From assembly GCA_028712375.1 (NCBI GenBank), contig JAQTQG010000012.1:1-40001 (forward strand): a stretch of DNA of 40,001 bases, read 5' to 3'. The first letter of the stretch is position 1; the number at the start of each line of letters is the position of its first letter. Positions 1 through 8,351 of the stretch are shown in pieces. A program made the position numbers and the translations under genes. Under the pieces are notes generated by a model. It saw only the letters and a list, made by a program, of their open reading frames with translations. It was not told the DNA's origin and searched no databases. The stretch is from Candidatus Omnitrophota bacterium (GTDB lineage: Bacteria; Omnitrophota; Gorgyraeia; Gygaellales; Profunditerraquicolaceae).

Positions 1-136
1 TACCTAATATCATCCTGGCTTCCGCAGCCCGGCTTTTTTCCACTACCTTATTATACTGAGTTAAACCGATGGATGCCAAAATACCGACAATAATAACTAC
101 GATAATTAATTCTACAAGCGTAAAACCTTTTTTCAT
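1..136 (-). CDS. type IV pilin / pseudopilin, N-terminal part (truncated by window edge)
   Basis: Minus-strand translation from ATG at 136: MKKGFTLVELIIVVIIVGILASIGLTQYNKVVEKSRAAEARMILG; class III signal peptide/N-methylation motif G^FTLVE; strong SD (AAGGAGGAG). Not in the ORF track because truncated. Confidence 0.93.
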   Translation of the reverse strand, partial: MKKGFTLVELIIVVIIVGILASIGLTQYNKVVEKSRAAEARMILG

Positions 137-182
137 TTAACTCCTCCTTGTTTGTCTCTGTTTATATAATGATAACTTTAGA

Positions 183-212
183 ATTATAGCACTACGCCTT
201 AATGATTGTCAA
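183..212 (-). promoter_or_regulatory. sigma70-type promoter for the pilin gene
   Basis: Minus strand TTGACA (207-212) - 18 nt - TATAAT (183-188), both consensus hexamers, between pilC and the pilin gene. Confidence 0.75.
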
Positions 213-215
213 TAA

Positions 216-1454
216 TTATCCGCTAATTTTTGCTAACTCGAATATCGGCAGAAACATTCCGACAACCATCACTCCAATCACTCCACCCAGAAAGATTAAA
301 ACGAACGGCTCAAACATGGAAACGAAACGCGTAAGGAATGTATCGCAATATTCCTGATAAAAAGAATTGACTCTTTTAAACATCTGCGGCAGCTCGCCAA
401 TCTCTTCCCCGATACTTACCATCTGAATAACCATCGGCTCAAAGAAACCGCTGCGCTCAAGCGAATCGCGCATCGGCTTACCTTCACGCACATCGTCCTT
501 AATTTTACGGATGATCTCTTCCATAATCAAATTATTTACACTGCGCCCTGAAATCTCCAGGGAATAAAGAATGGGAACCCCGGACTCTAAAAGAGTAGCC
601 ATTTCCGAAGAAAACTTTTCGACATTTAACCCTACCATAAACTCTCCAAAAACCGGCAGTTTAAATTGAAATTTCTCGAAGTTTAACCTGCCGGCTTTAG
701 TTTGTATATATTTACGGAATAGAAAAATACCGGCTCCGGCTAATAAGAGCATGGTGAAAAAATTCTTCCTGAGAAAATCACTTATGGCGATTAATACCTG
801 CGTTAACCAGGGCAAGCTAATATCGAAACTTTTAAATATCTCGGCAAATGATGGAATTATTTTTAACGATAAAAATAAAAGCGCCCCGAACCCCACCATA
901 GTTAACATCAACGGGTAAATCAAAGCGGAAATGATTTTATTCCTAAACTCCGCCTCTTTTTCTAAGTAAGCGGCCAAGCGGCTTAATACCACCGCCAGGT
1001 TGCCGCTGGCTTCTCCGCTTTCCACAAGGTTGATCCAAAGATCGGAAAAAATCTTTGGATGCGCAGCTAAGGCTTCATGAAAGCTTAAACCTGCCTCCAT
1101 ACTCTTTTTTAAATCCAAACACACATTATAAAGTTTCCTGCTGGCTACCTGTTTAGAAATAATTTCCAGGCTCATTAATATTGTTACCCCTGCGCCGATT
1201 AAAGTAGACAACTGCCGGCAGAAAAGCATGAGATCGTCGCTAGTAACCCTTCCGTGCTTGGGCTTAAACCGGACTTTTATAGAGGTGTCGGCAGAGGCAT
1301 TGCTAAATGATTCAGAGCCTTCCGGGATAACATTAACGACAATTAACCCTTTAGACTGGATTTTAATTACCGCGTCTTCCTGATTCAGAGCTTCTTCTAT
1401 ACCGGTTTCTTTAGCTCCCGAACGATTTCTGGCAATATAATAAAATTTGGGCAT
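216..1454 (-). CDS. pilC: type II secretion/type IV pilus inner-membrane platform protein (GspF/PilC)
   Basis: Duplicated GspF domain, e.g. DLMLFCRQLSTLIGAGVTILMSLEII...LWINLVESGEASGNLAVVLSRLA; GspE-GspF gene order. Confidence 0.93.
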   Translation of the reverse strand: MPKFYYIARNRSGAKETGIEEALNQEDAVIKIQSKGLIVVNVIPEGSESFSNASADTSIKVRFKPKHGRVTSDDLMLFCRQLSTLIGAGVTILMSLEIISKQVASRKLYNVCLDLKKSMEAGLSFHEALAAHPKIFSDLWINLVESGEASGNLAVVLSRLAAYLEKEAEFRNKIISALIYPLMLTMVGFGALLFLSLKIIPSFAEIFKSFDISLPWLTQVLIAISDFLRKNFFTMLLLAGAGIFLFRKYIQTKAGRLNFEKFQFKLPVFGEFMVGLNVEKFSSEMATLLESGVPILYSLEISGRSVNNLIMEEIIRKIKDDVREGKPMRDSLERSGFFEPMVIQMVSIGEEIGELPQMFKRVNSFYQEYCDTFLTRFVSMFEPFVLIFLGGVIGVMVVGMFLPIFELAKISG

Positions 1455-3169
1455 TATTCCGCCCCCAATGTTGTGGAAAGAATTTCTTCCAAAGAAGTTA
1501 TCCCGCTTTCCACTTTTTTAATACCCGATTCATAAAGAGTCTGCATGCCGGTAGACCTGGCTACTTCCCGTATTTTCTGGAAAGATGCCCTTTGGTTAAT
1601 TAAATCCTGAATATCCTCGGTGATCGGCAGCACCTCAACAATACAAGTCCTGCCTTTATACCCGGCGTTATTACATTTTGTACACCCTTTCGGGCCATAA
1701 ATCAATTCCGCTTTAATGGAAGCCCCTTTCAACTGCGCGCTGGTAGGCTCATAAGCTACCTTGCAATCCGGGCACAACTTACGCACCAGGCGCTGAGCAA
1801 TAATACACAATAAGGAAGGCGCCAGCATATACGGCTCAATTCCAATATCCATAAGCCGGCTTACTGCTGACGGAGCATCATTAGTGTGCAAAGTACTTAA
1901 AACCAAATGCCCGGTAAGCGCTGAACGGATACAGATCTGCGCAGTTTCCAGGTCTCTGATTTCTCCGACCAGCATGATATCCGGGTCCTGGCGCAGAAAA
2001 CTCCGCAAAGCGGCAGCAAAGGTGAGGCCGATTTCCGGCTTAACCTGCACCTGGTTAATTTCATCCATTTTATATTCCACCGGGTCTTCTACGGAAACAA
2101 TATTTTTAGACGGGCTTTTGATTTCATTTAAAATAGCATACAGAGAAGTAGATTTTCCGCTTCCGGTAGGGCCGGTAACTAAAACCAACCCGTATGGGGA
2201 GAATATTGACTTGCGTACATGTTCCAATTGCACCGGGTCAAAACCTAAATAATCCAAATTCAACATCACCCCGCCGCGGTCTAAGATTCTTAAAACAACT
2301 TTTTCTCCGTAAATCGTCGGAATTATAGAAACACGAATATCGATCGGGCGGTCTTCAATCCTTACCAGAATCGCCCCATCCTGAGGCAGCCTTTTTTCCG
2401 CGATATCCAACTTAGCCAGGATTTTTACACGCGACACAAGCGGTAAATGCAAGTGCTTGGCCGGCGGAGGTATTTCATAAAGCTTACCATCAATTCTGTA
2501 GCGTAATGAAATCCTGTCTTTAAACGGTTCAATATGTATGTCGGAAGCCCGCTCACCGATAGCCTGCCTGATTATTAAATCTACCAGTTTGACAACCGGA
2601 GCCTCTTCTGCTCTGGCAATCAATTTATCCAGGCTAAGCTCCTGCCCCATATCTTCAGCTTTTTGAGTAATTGAAGAATCTATATCATAGCTGGAATCAA
2701 CTACATCCTTAAGCATGGAAGCTTTGCCGTAAAATTCTTCGATTGCTTTTAAAATATCCGAACGCGTAGCAATTACCGGATTGATTTCGCTGCCGGTCAA
2801 TTTTCTAAGGCTGTCAATTAAAAGAATATCCAAAGGATCAGACAAGGCAACGGTTAAAGACCGCAGCATCCGGGAAAGAGGCAAAACAGCATTCTTAAAA
2901 GCAAATTCATGCGGGATAAGATTCTCCAGCCCCTGGTCCATAGCCGGTTTCAACATCCCGGTCCCCAGTGAAAAATAAGGCATATTCAGCTGTTTACATA
3001 AGGCTGCCAGTATCTGCTCTTCTTTAACTGCCCCCATTTTAATCAGTATTTCGCCAAGACGGCCGCCTTCCTGCCTCTGCAAAGTAACTGCTTTCTCCAA
3101 CTGGCTGGCAGTAATAATACCTTCCCTTAATAAAAAATCACCCAGTCTTAAATAGTTATCTTTTGCCAT
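1454..3169 (-). CDS. pilB: type IV pilus/type II secretion assembly ATPase (PilB/GspE)
   Basis: Walker A GPTGSGKSTSLYAIL, Asp box, LRSFLRQDPDIMLVGEIRDLETAQ, CxxC zinc motif (CPDC...CTKC), N-terminal MshEN-like domain. Confidence 0.95.
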   Translation of the reverse strand: MAKDNYLRLGDFLLREGIITASQLEKAVTLQRQEGGRLGEILIKMGAVKEEQILAALCKQLNMPYFSLGTGMLKPAMDQGLENLIPHEFAFKNAVLPLSRMLRSLTVALSDPLDILLIDSLRKLTGSEINPVIATRSDILKAIEEFYGKASMLKDVVDSSYDIDSSITQKAEDMGQELSLDKLIARAEEAPVVKLVDLIIRQAIGERASDIHIEPFKDRISLRYRIDGKLYEIPPPAKHLHLPLVSRVKILAKLDIAEKRLPQDGAILVRIEDRPIDIRVSIIPTIYGEKVVLRILDRGGVMLNLDYLGFDPVQLEHVRKSIFSPYGLVLVTGPTGSGKSTSLYAILNEIKSPSKNIVSVEDPVEYKMDEINQVQVKPEIGLTFAAALRSFLRQDPDIMLVGEIRDLETAQICIRSALTGHLVLSTLHTNDAPSAVSRLMDIGIEPYMLAPSLLCIIAQRLVRKLCPDCKVAYEPTSAQLKGASIKAELIYGPKGCTKCNNAGYKGRTCIVEVLPITEDIQDLINQRASFQKIREVARSTGMQTLYESGIKKVESGITSLEEILSTTLGAE

Positions 3170-4685
3170 TTATATTCTTCTCAAATTTATTCATATTAGC
3201 GTTAATAATATAATTACGGCTGGTATCCGCCGCCACAGCCTGCTCCCTAATTGGCAGCTGCACATTCTGAATCTTGTCAGCCATTTTTAAATCAGCCCTA
3301 TCCCTAACAATGCGCGGAGTAATAAATACTATTAACTCGCGCTCTAAACCCGTAGTTTGATTTTTATGCCTGAAAAGCGCGCCTAAAACCGGGATATCTC
3401 CCAGAATAGGCAGTTTTTTCACAGTAACATCTACCTCCTGATGAATTAACCCTCCCAGGATTATTGTCTCACCATCCTTAACTTTTACAATAGATTTTGT
3501 GCTTCTTACCTCCACATCCGATTGCGGGTTATCCGTCGAACTTAACGGGCTCAACGAAGAAACGCTGGATTTAGGATTAATCACCATCGTAATCTCATTC
3601 GTATCCATATTTATCTGCGGAGTTACCCTGAGAAAAATACCTGTCCCTTCGGGAGTCAGGGATAAACTGGTTGACCTTTGATATTCACTGGTAGTTGTCG
3701 GATCGCCGCCGGTATTAAATACAGTAGTATCCTCCCTGCCCACAATTTCATCTTTAGTAATAGATATCTCCGCCGTCTCATTATTTAAAGTAAGCAGCTT
3801 GGGACGCGCTAAAAATTTAGTATCATTTTGTGTGCGCATATAATCTAACTGGAAATCATAATCCAGAGTTAGCGTGCCCTGGCTATTGCTGCTCTTAAGA
3901 ATCTTAGTAAACATGCCCGCGTAAGGAAAACCTGAAGCGGCAGCAGATCCGGTAATCACCGCAGTAAAAGGCGTATCCCCAAACTCAAACCCCAACTTAT
4001 CCACCGTATCTTTACTCACATCCAGCATTTCCACCTCCAGCATTACCTGGGGTACCGCCACATCTAAGGCTGCAATAACCTGGCTGATTACCTGCATTTT
4101 CATCGGAGTATCCGTAACAATAATACTATTGGTCCGGAAATCTTCCATTATTGAACCCACGCTGGAAAGCAGTCTTTTAACCGCACTGGTAATCCCGCCT
4201 TCGGCCTCCTCCCTGAATTTACTCCGGGAACTGGAAGTTAGAGAGTTTCCGGGCAATCCCTTAGACAACGCTTCTTTTAAAGAAGAGGTAGAAACCGTGG
4301 CATTTTTTAAATAAAAAACTTTGGTCACTGTTTCAGTTTCCATTTTTCCCCATTCTTTAACCACAAAAATATTCGCTTCGCTGTCTAATTCATAAGAAAG
4401 GTTATTCGCGCTGAAGATTTTATCCATTGCCTGGCTTAAAGGAACTTTATCCAGGTAAAGAGTAATCTTTCTTTCCTGCACTGTTTCGGAAGCGATAAAA
4501 TTCATCCCTGCCTGCATAGAAAACACCTTCAAAACATCCCGCAGGTTAGCATCTTTAAAATCCATGGAAATGGTGACTTCGGCTGTTGAAACAGGCGGAG
4601 ATTGGTCATCGGCATTTAACCGCGAAACAAAAAAAGCAAATATTAAAAAGAAAGCAGCAAACATGGCAATAAATATTTTTTTCAT
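3156..4685 (-). CDS. pilQ: secretin (PilQ/GspD family)
   Basis: Signal peptide, STN/N0-like domain (DFKDANLRDVLKVFSMQAGMNFI), secretin core (VPQVMLEVEMLDVSKDTVDKLG..., VKDGETIILGGLI...KLPILGDIPVLGALFRHK...LIVFITPRIV). Confidence 0.95.
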   Translation of the reverse strand: MKKIFIAMFAAFFLIFAFFVSRLNADDQSPPVSTAEVTISMDFKDANLRDVLKVFSMQAGMNFIASETVQERKITLYLDKVPLSQAMDKIFSANNLSYELDSEANIFVVKEWGKMETETVTKVFYLKNATVSTSSLKEALSKGLPGNSLTSSSRSKFREEAEGGITSAVKRLLSSVGSIMEDFRTNSIIVTDTPMKMQVISQVIAALDVAVPQVMLEVEMLDVSKDTVDKLGFEFGDTPFTAVITGSAAASGFPYAGMFTKILKSSNSQGTLTLDYDFQLDYMRTQNDTKFLARPKLLTLNNETAEISITKDEIVGREDTTVFNTGGDPTTTSEYQRSTSLSLTPEGTGIFLRVTPQINMDTNEITMVINPKSSVSSLSPLSSTDNPQSDVEVRSTKSIVKVKDGETIILGGLIHQEVDVTVKKLPILGDIPVLGALFRHKNQTTGLERELIVFITPRIVRDRADLKMADKIQNVQLPIREQAVAADTSRNYIINANMNKFEKNINGKR

Positions 4686-4710
4686 CCGGTTCCTCCTTTA
4701 ATCAAAAAGG

Positions 4711-5178
4711 TCATTGTTTATCTTTACCTTTATCCGTATCTTTATTAACTTCTTTATCTTTACTCGAACCTATTCCGGGAGCGGCTAAATCAAATATCGC
4801 TCCATTAAAACTCAAAGTAACCCCTGTTTTCTCAATACTCACGATTTCGGCGCCCTCGATCAAATCGCCAATCGTAAGAACTTTATCATTAATAATCGCC
4901 TGAGGCACCTTAACCCCCCAGATTATCCCCTGGACCTTTAATCTGCTGCGGTCTATTTCCGGCCGGGCTTCCTCTGTTTTTTCTTCTACCACCGGCTTTA
5001 GCTCTTCTTTTACAAAATAAGTTTTAAACGGATCACGCAATTGCGCGGACTTATACTCCACTACCGGGCGCTTAATTAACCCGTCAGTAACGGAATCCTC
5101 CGCCCAGGCCATAAACTTAAAAGCAAAAATCCCGGTCAAAAATAAAATACATAATATATGGCTGTATATTCTGCTCAT
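4711..5178 (-). CDS. PilP/GspC-like pilus assembly protein
   Basis: N-terminal TM segment, then DPF motif and beta-rich domain LKVQGIIWGVKVPQAIINDKVLTIGDLIEGAEIVSIEKTGVTL; position between PilO and PilQ. Confidence 0.7.
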   Translation of the reverse strand: MSRIYSHILCILFLTGIFAFKFMAWAEDSVTDGLIKRPVVEYKSAQLRDPFKTYFVKEELKPVVEEKTEEARPEIDRSRLKVQGIIWGVKVPQAIINDKVLTIGDLIEGAEIVSIEKTGVTLSFNGAIFDLAAPGIGSSKDKEVNKDTDKGKDKQ

Positions 5179-5181
5179 ATT

Positions 5182-5709
5182 TTATAAGTAGGACAAAGTA
5201 TTTATTTTCAAACTAACATTTAAATCCACATTAGCCGAGACGATATCCGGATTCGCGGCGACCGCATTAACATTAACCTCGCTTACCAGATAAATATCCC
5301 CATGATTTTCAATTTTACTGATGAATTCGCCTAAATTATGATAACTGGGGGCAGTAAGCGTTATTAAAAATGAAGATTTGAAATAATTCACCATCGACTC
5401 TTCAGCAACCGGTTTGACAGAAAGAATTTTAACCGAAGTATTTTTGGCGATACCGTATATTACATCCATTACCAAAGCTAAATCTTTTTTAACAAATGTT
5501 TTCTTATATGTTTCTGTTTTCTTCTCCAGAACAGCAATATTTTCAAAAACCTTATTTTTTTCTAATTCATTATCCTGTTGCTGAATCAGCGAACTTACCT
5601 GGCCATTGGCAGACAAGTAAAGCTGCAAAGCAATAATTAACGATAAAACAATTATGGCGATATTTATAATTGTGTTTTTATTTCTCTCAATTTGTTCGTA
5701 ATTAATCAT
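5182..5709 (-). CDS. pilO: PilO/GspM-like pilus assembly protein
   Basis: Single N-terminal TM, coiled coil, ferredoxin-like domain pattern (YHNLGEFISKIENHGDIYLVSEVNV); start overlaps end of the PilM-PilN gene. Confidence 0.75.
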   Translation of the reverse strand: MINYEQIERNKNTIINIAIIVLSLIIALQLYLSANGQVSSLIQQQDNELEKNKVFENIAVLEKKTETYKKTFVKKDLALVMDVIYGIAKNTSVKILSVKPVAEESMVNYFKSSFLITLTAPSYHNLGEFISKIENHGDIYLVSEVNVNAVAANPDIVSANVDLNVSLKINTLSYL

Positions 5710-7262
5710 CTACTTTTCTCCGGGATATGCCGGCAGGTAATCTTAAAAACGGCCACATTCCTGCCCTGCACATCTTTACGATCAACGAAACTTATCGCGA
5801 TCTCTTTAAAATAGTTTGAGAACACCGGGTCTTTTTTTAGGTTTGTTAAGAATACATTCACCGAATCAAATTCCTGATCTCCATCTTTAAGATAAACCAG
5901 CCCATTAAGCGCTAACTCTGCCAAGAGGTCCTTATCTTTGGTTTGGGTAAGATTAAACGATTCCAACCATACCCCCCTGGGCAATGCCCGCGGAATATTG
6001 CTAAGGATAGGAGTAACATACATCTGGTTTTTTACTAAATTGTCTAACGCTTCGATCTTTTTCTTATATCTGGCATCCACATTAAATAATTCCTGAATAC
6101 TATCATTAGCGGGCATAGAATTAATCTTTACGCGCTTGTTTTTCACCAAATCCAACTCCTGCTGCTTAGCTTGCGTGCGCATCAAACCGTGGCCAAAAAC
6201 AGCTATACAGATAACTACCCCTAAGAAAACATACTTTAAATCTACTTTTACTCCTTCAAGCAATGCCAGAGGATTACCGGCAGCCGCAGCTGCCCGCGCA
6301 GCTTTTAGCCTTGAACCAACTAGGTTTATCTTAATCTTAAGCGGAGCCTGTTTAAACATCGCGGCAGCGAAACTTTTAGCCAGCATAGACGAATAAACAG
6401 CCGTTTTCCCTAAAACTTTCTGCGTGTCCACAAATTTCACCGGAATCGAAGATTCCGTAAAAAATGGCTTCAACCCCGGTTGGCTTTCTTTGTCGGAAAC
6501 CACAAAAACATTTTTTACCTCTTTATCGGGAAACTTGCGGTTATAGTAATCAAAAGAAATCTTGATCTCGTTTTTTAACTTTTCCTGCTTCTGCAATAAA
6601 TCTGATTCAGCGGTTTGCTCAAACCCCGCAGGCTCTCCGGCAAAATCGAAATCCCGGCTGAATAAAGAAAAACCATTCTCAAAAACGGTAAAATTTGCTT
6701 CATCATCATTATTCAAATCATAACAAAGGCTGGCAATTACGCCATTATCGCTTAAACCGGCCAGCTTTAAGAAACGTAAAATACTAAAAGCGGAATACTC
6801 TAAAGCATTAACTTTAAGGTTAAGCTGTTTAGCAAAAGAAACATAATTAGCCAGAATTTCTTTTTTTATCCCCACAAAAAGAACCAGGCTGGTTTTATTC
6901 TTTTTATTATAAACCGCCTGGAAATCATAATCTAAATCTTCAAGCTTAAAAGGTATGTATTTTTTGGCTTCAAAATTAACCCCGCTCCTTAATTCACTGG
7001 GCGGCAACAGAGGGATTTCAAAGGTCCGGATAATCAGGTCTTGCCCGGAAATACAAAAGGTTGCTTCCCCGGCATTTACCCGGTAGCTGCGGAAAGCATC
7101 TTTAAGCAAAGCCATTATTTTTACATCGGCGGGGACTTTTTCTTCTAATTCCGATATTTCCAGTTTAGGGTGCGGCAGGCGCACATTATTCAAGATCTTG
7201 CTGCCGCTGGTCTCAACCAAATTGATATCCTTAATCCCAAAATATATACCTAAGGAACTCAT
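5706..7262 (-). CDS. pilM: PilM-PilN fusion pilus assembly protein
   Basis: N-terminal actin-like PilM region (LGIYFGIKDINLVE..., EIPLLPPSELRSGVNFEAKKYIPFKLEDLDYDF), then LKIKINLVGSRLKAAR, TM segment and PilN-like periplasmic domain (LSNIPRALPRGVWLESFNL). Confidence 0.85.
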   Translation of the reverse strand: MSSLGIYFGIKDINLVETSGSKILNNVRLPHPKLEISELEEKVPADVKIMALLKDAFRSYRVNAGEATFCISGQDLIIRTFEIPLLPPSELRSGVNFEAKKYIPFKLEDLDYDFQAVYNKKNKTSLVLFVGIKKEILANYVSFAKQLNLKVNALEYSAFSILRFLKLAGLSDNGVIASLCYDLNNDDEANFTVFENGFSLFSRDFDFAGEPAGFEQTAESDLLQKQEKLKNEIKISFDYYNRKFPDKEVKNVFVVSDKESQPGLKPFFTESSIPVKFVDTQKVLGKTAVYSSMLAKSFAAAMFKQAPLKIKINLVGSRLKAARAAAAAGNPLALLEGVKVDLKYVFLGVVICIAVFGHGLMRTQAKQQELDLVKNKRVKINSMPANDSIQELFNVDARYKKKIEALDNLVKNQMYVTPILSNIPRALPRGVWLESFNLTQTKDKDLLAELALNGLVYLKDGDQEFDSVNVFLTNLKKDPVFSNYFKEIAISFVDRKDVQGRNVAVFKITCRHIPEKSR

Positions 7263-7468
7263 AAGCTATCTCCCTGATCCGGTGATACCGGAGTAGTTGT
7301 TTCGCGTTTTTTAGACCTTAGCCAATTATCTATATCTTTGCGGTCGAATCTCCATACTCCTCCAACTTTGATCCCGGAAATCTTACGCTGATTAAGCCAA
7401 TTATAGATAGTCTGCTTCTTTAATTTCAGATAATCCGCTAATTCATCAATATCAATCAGTCTTGACAT
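7259..7468 (-). CDS. helix-turn-helix (excisionase/MerR-like) DNA-binding protein
   Basis: MSRLIDIDELADYLKLKKQTIYNWLNQRKISGIKVGGVWRFDRKDIDNWLRSKKR is a classic HTH_17/excisionase-family domain; stop overlaps pilM start. Confidence 0.9.
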   Translation of the reverse strand: MSRLIDIDELADYLKLKKQTIYNWLNQRKISGIKVGGVWRFDRKDIDNWLRSKKRETTTPVSPDQGDSL

Positions 7469-7507
7469 AAGTATTACTTCCTTTAGGTATAAACTACTAC
7501 GTTGTTA

Positions 7508-7536
7508 ATTAAAACATAACATATTTAGTTTGTCAA
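7508..7536 (-). promoter_or_regulatory. sigma70-type promoter for the HTH-pilMN operon
   Basis: Minus strand TTGACA (7531-7536) - 17 nt - TTTAAT (7508-7513), ~40 nt upstream of the HTH start codon. Confidence 0.6.
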
Positions 7537-7661
7537 GTGTTTTTTTATCTATACTTACTTAGACTTACTTTGCAAAATTAGCAGCGACGGAATTGAATGC
7601 ATATTAAAGCATACAGCTTTATTATAGACTTACTTACATTATAATGGTTTGTTTACAGCGA

Positions 7662-8054
7662 TTAAGGAGTGTAGGTAAATGTGGCTTTAGATCTTACTCT
7701 GCGTGTATCAGAAGGGCCTGTATCTATTCCACCCACAATAATATCGACCTGAGAGACTGAAGCAGGCAATTCCGGCTCAACAATTACACATGCAGCTGAC
7801 CCGGAACGGCGCATAATCATGCCGGTACCAGTTAAACAGGCAACAGCAGTAGTATCATTTCTTCTTAAAGCGTCTAAAGCATAAAGCATGCCGGCTTTAG
7901 CCGCATACATCGCCTGAATTCTGCTGACTTGATGGTGGGTTAAACGCGAATGGTTGGCAATTACTCTTAAGGTAATCGTACTTAAAATGACGACTACCAG
8001 AATTATTCCTATAACAATAAAAAGTATAGCGCCCTTTTTACCGCAATTAGGCAT
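7662..8054 (-). CDS. PilX-like / prepilin-like pilus accessory protein
   Basis: KKGAILFIVIGIILVVVILSTITLRVIANHSRLTHHQVSRIQAMYAAKAGMLYALDAL: short basic leader, hydrophobic helix and YAAKAG motif as in PilX/GspK N-termini. Confidence 0.7.
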   Translation of the reverse strand: MPNCGKKGAILFIVIGIILVVVILSTITLRVIANHSRLTHHQVSRIQAMYAAKAGMLYALDALRRNDTTAVACLTGTGMIMRRSGSAACVIVEPELPASVSQVDIIVGGIDTGPSDTRRVRSKATFTYTP

Positions 8055-8253
8055 CTTTCCTTAAATATATACGATAGTCATTGTCCACTTGCACTAAAAC
8101 AACATGGCCTTCTCTGGCAAGCCAACCTAAACTCATTAAAATATTTTCAGGAGTACGGTCTATCCCTTTCACCAGGTCTTTTAAACTAACCTCTCCTTTT
8201 TGATCCAGAAAATGCCAAATCTCACCAGCAGTTATGCCGATTTCAATAATCAT
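8047..8253 (-). CDS. small winged-helix domain protein (DUF2582-like)
   Basis: MIIEIGITAGEIWHFLDQKGEVSLKDLVKGIDRTPENILMSLGWLAREGHVVLVQVDNDYRIYL; start at 8253 preferred over 8268 because GGAGGGAAG SD precedes it. Confidence 0.8.
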   Translation of the reverse strand: MIIEIGITAGEIWHFLDQKGEVSLKDLVKGIDRTPENILMSLGWLAREGHVVLVQVDNDYRIYLRKDA

Positions 8254-8274
8254 ATTTCTTCCCTCCATGGATTC

Positions 8275-8302
8275 ATTTTATAAACAATAAAAAATAAGTC
8301 AA
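8275..8302 (-). promoter_or_regulatory. sigma70-type promoter for winged-helix/PilX-like operon
   Basis: Minus strand TTGACT (8297-8302) - 16 nt - TAAAAT (8275-8280). Confidence 0.5.
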
Positions 8303-8351
8303 CTAATATTTTGCGCCCATTTTCCACACAGGGTCTTTCCCTATTCCAAAT

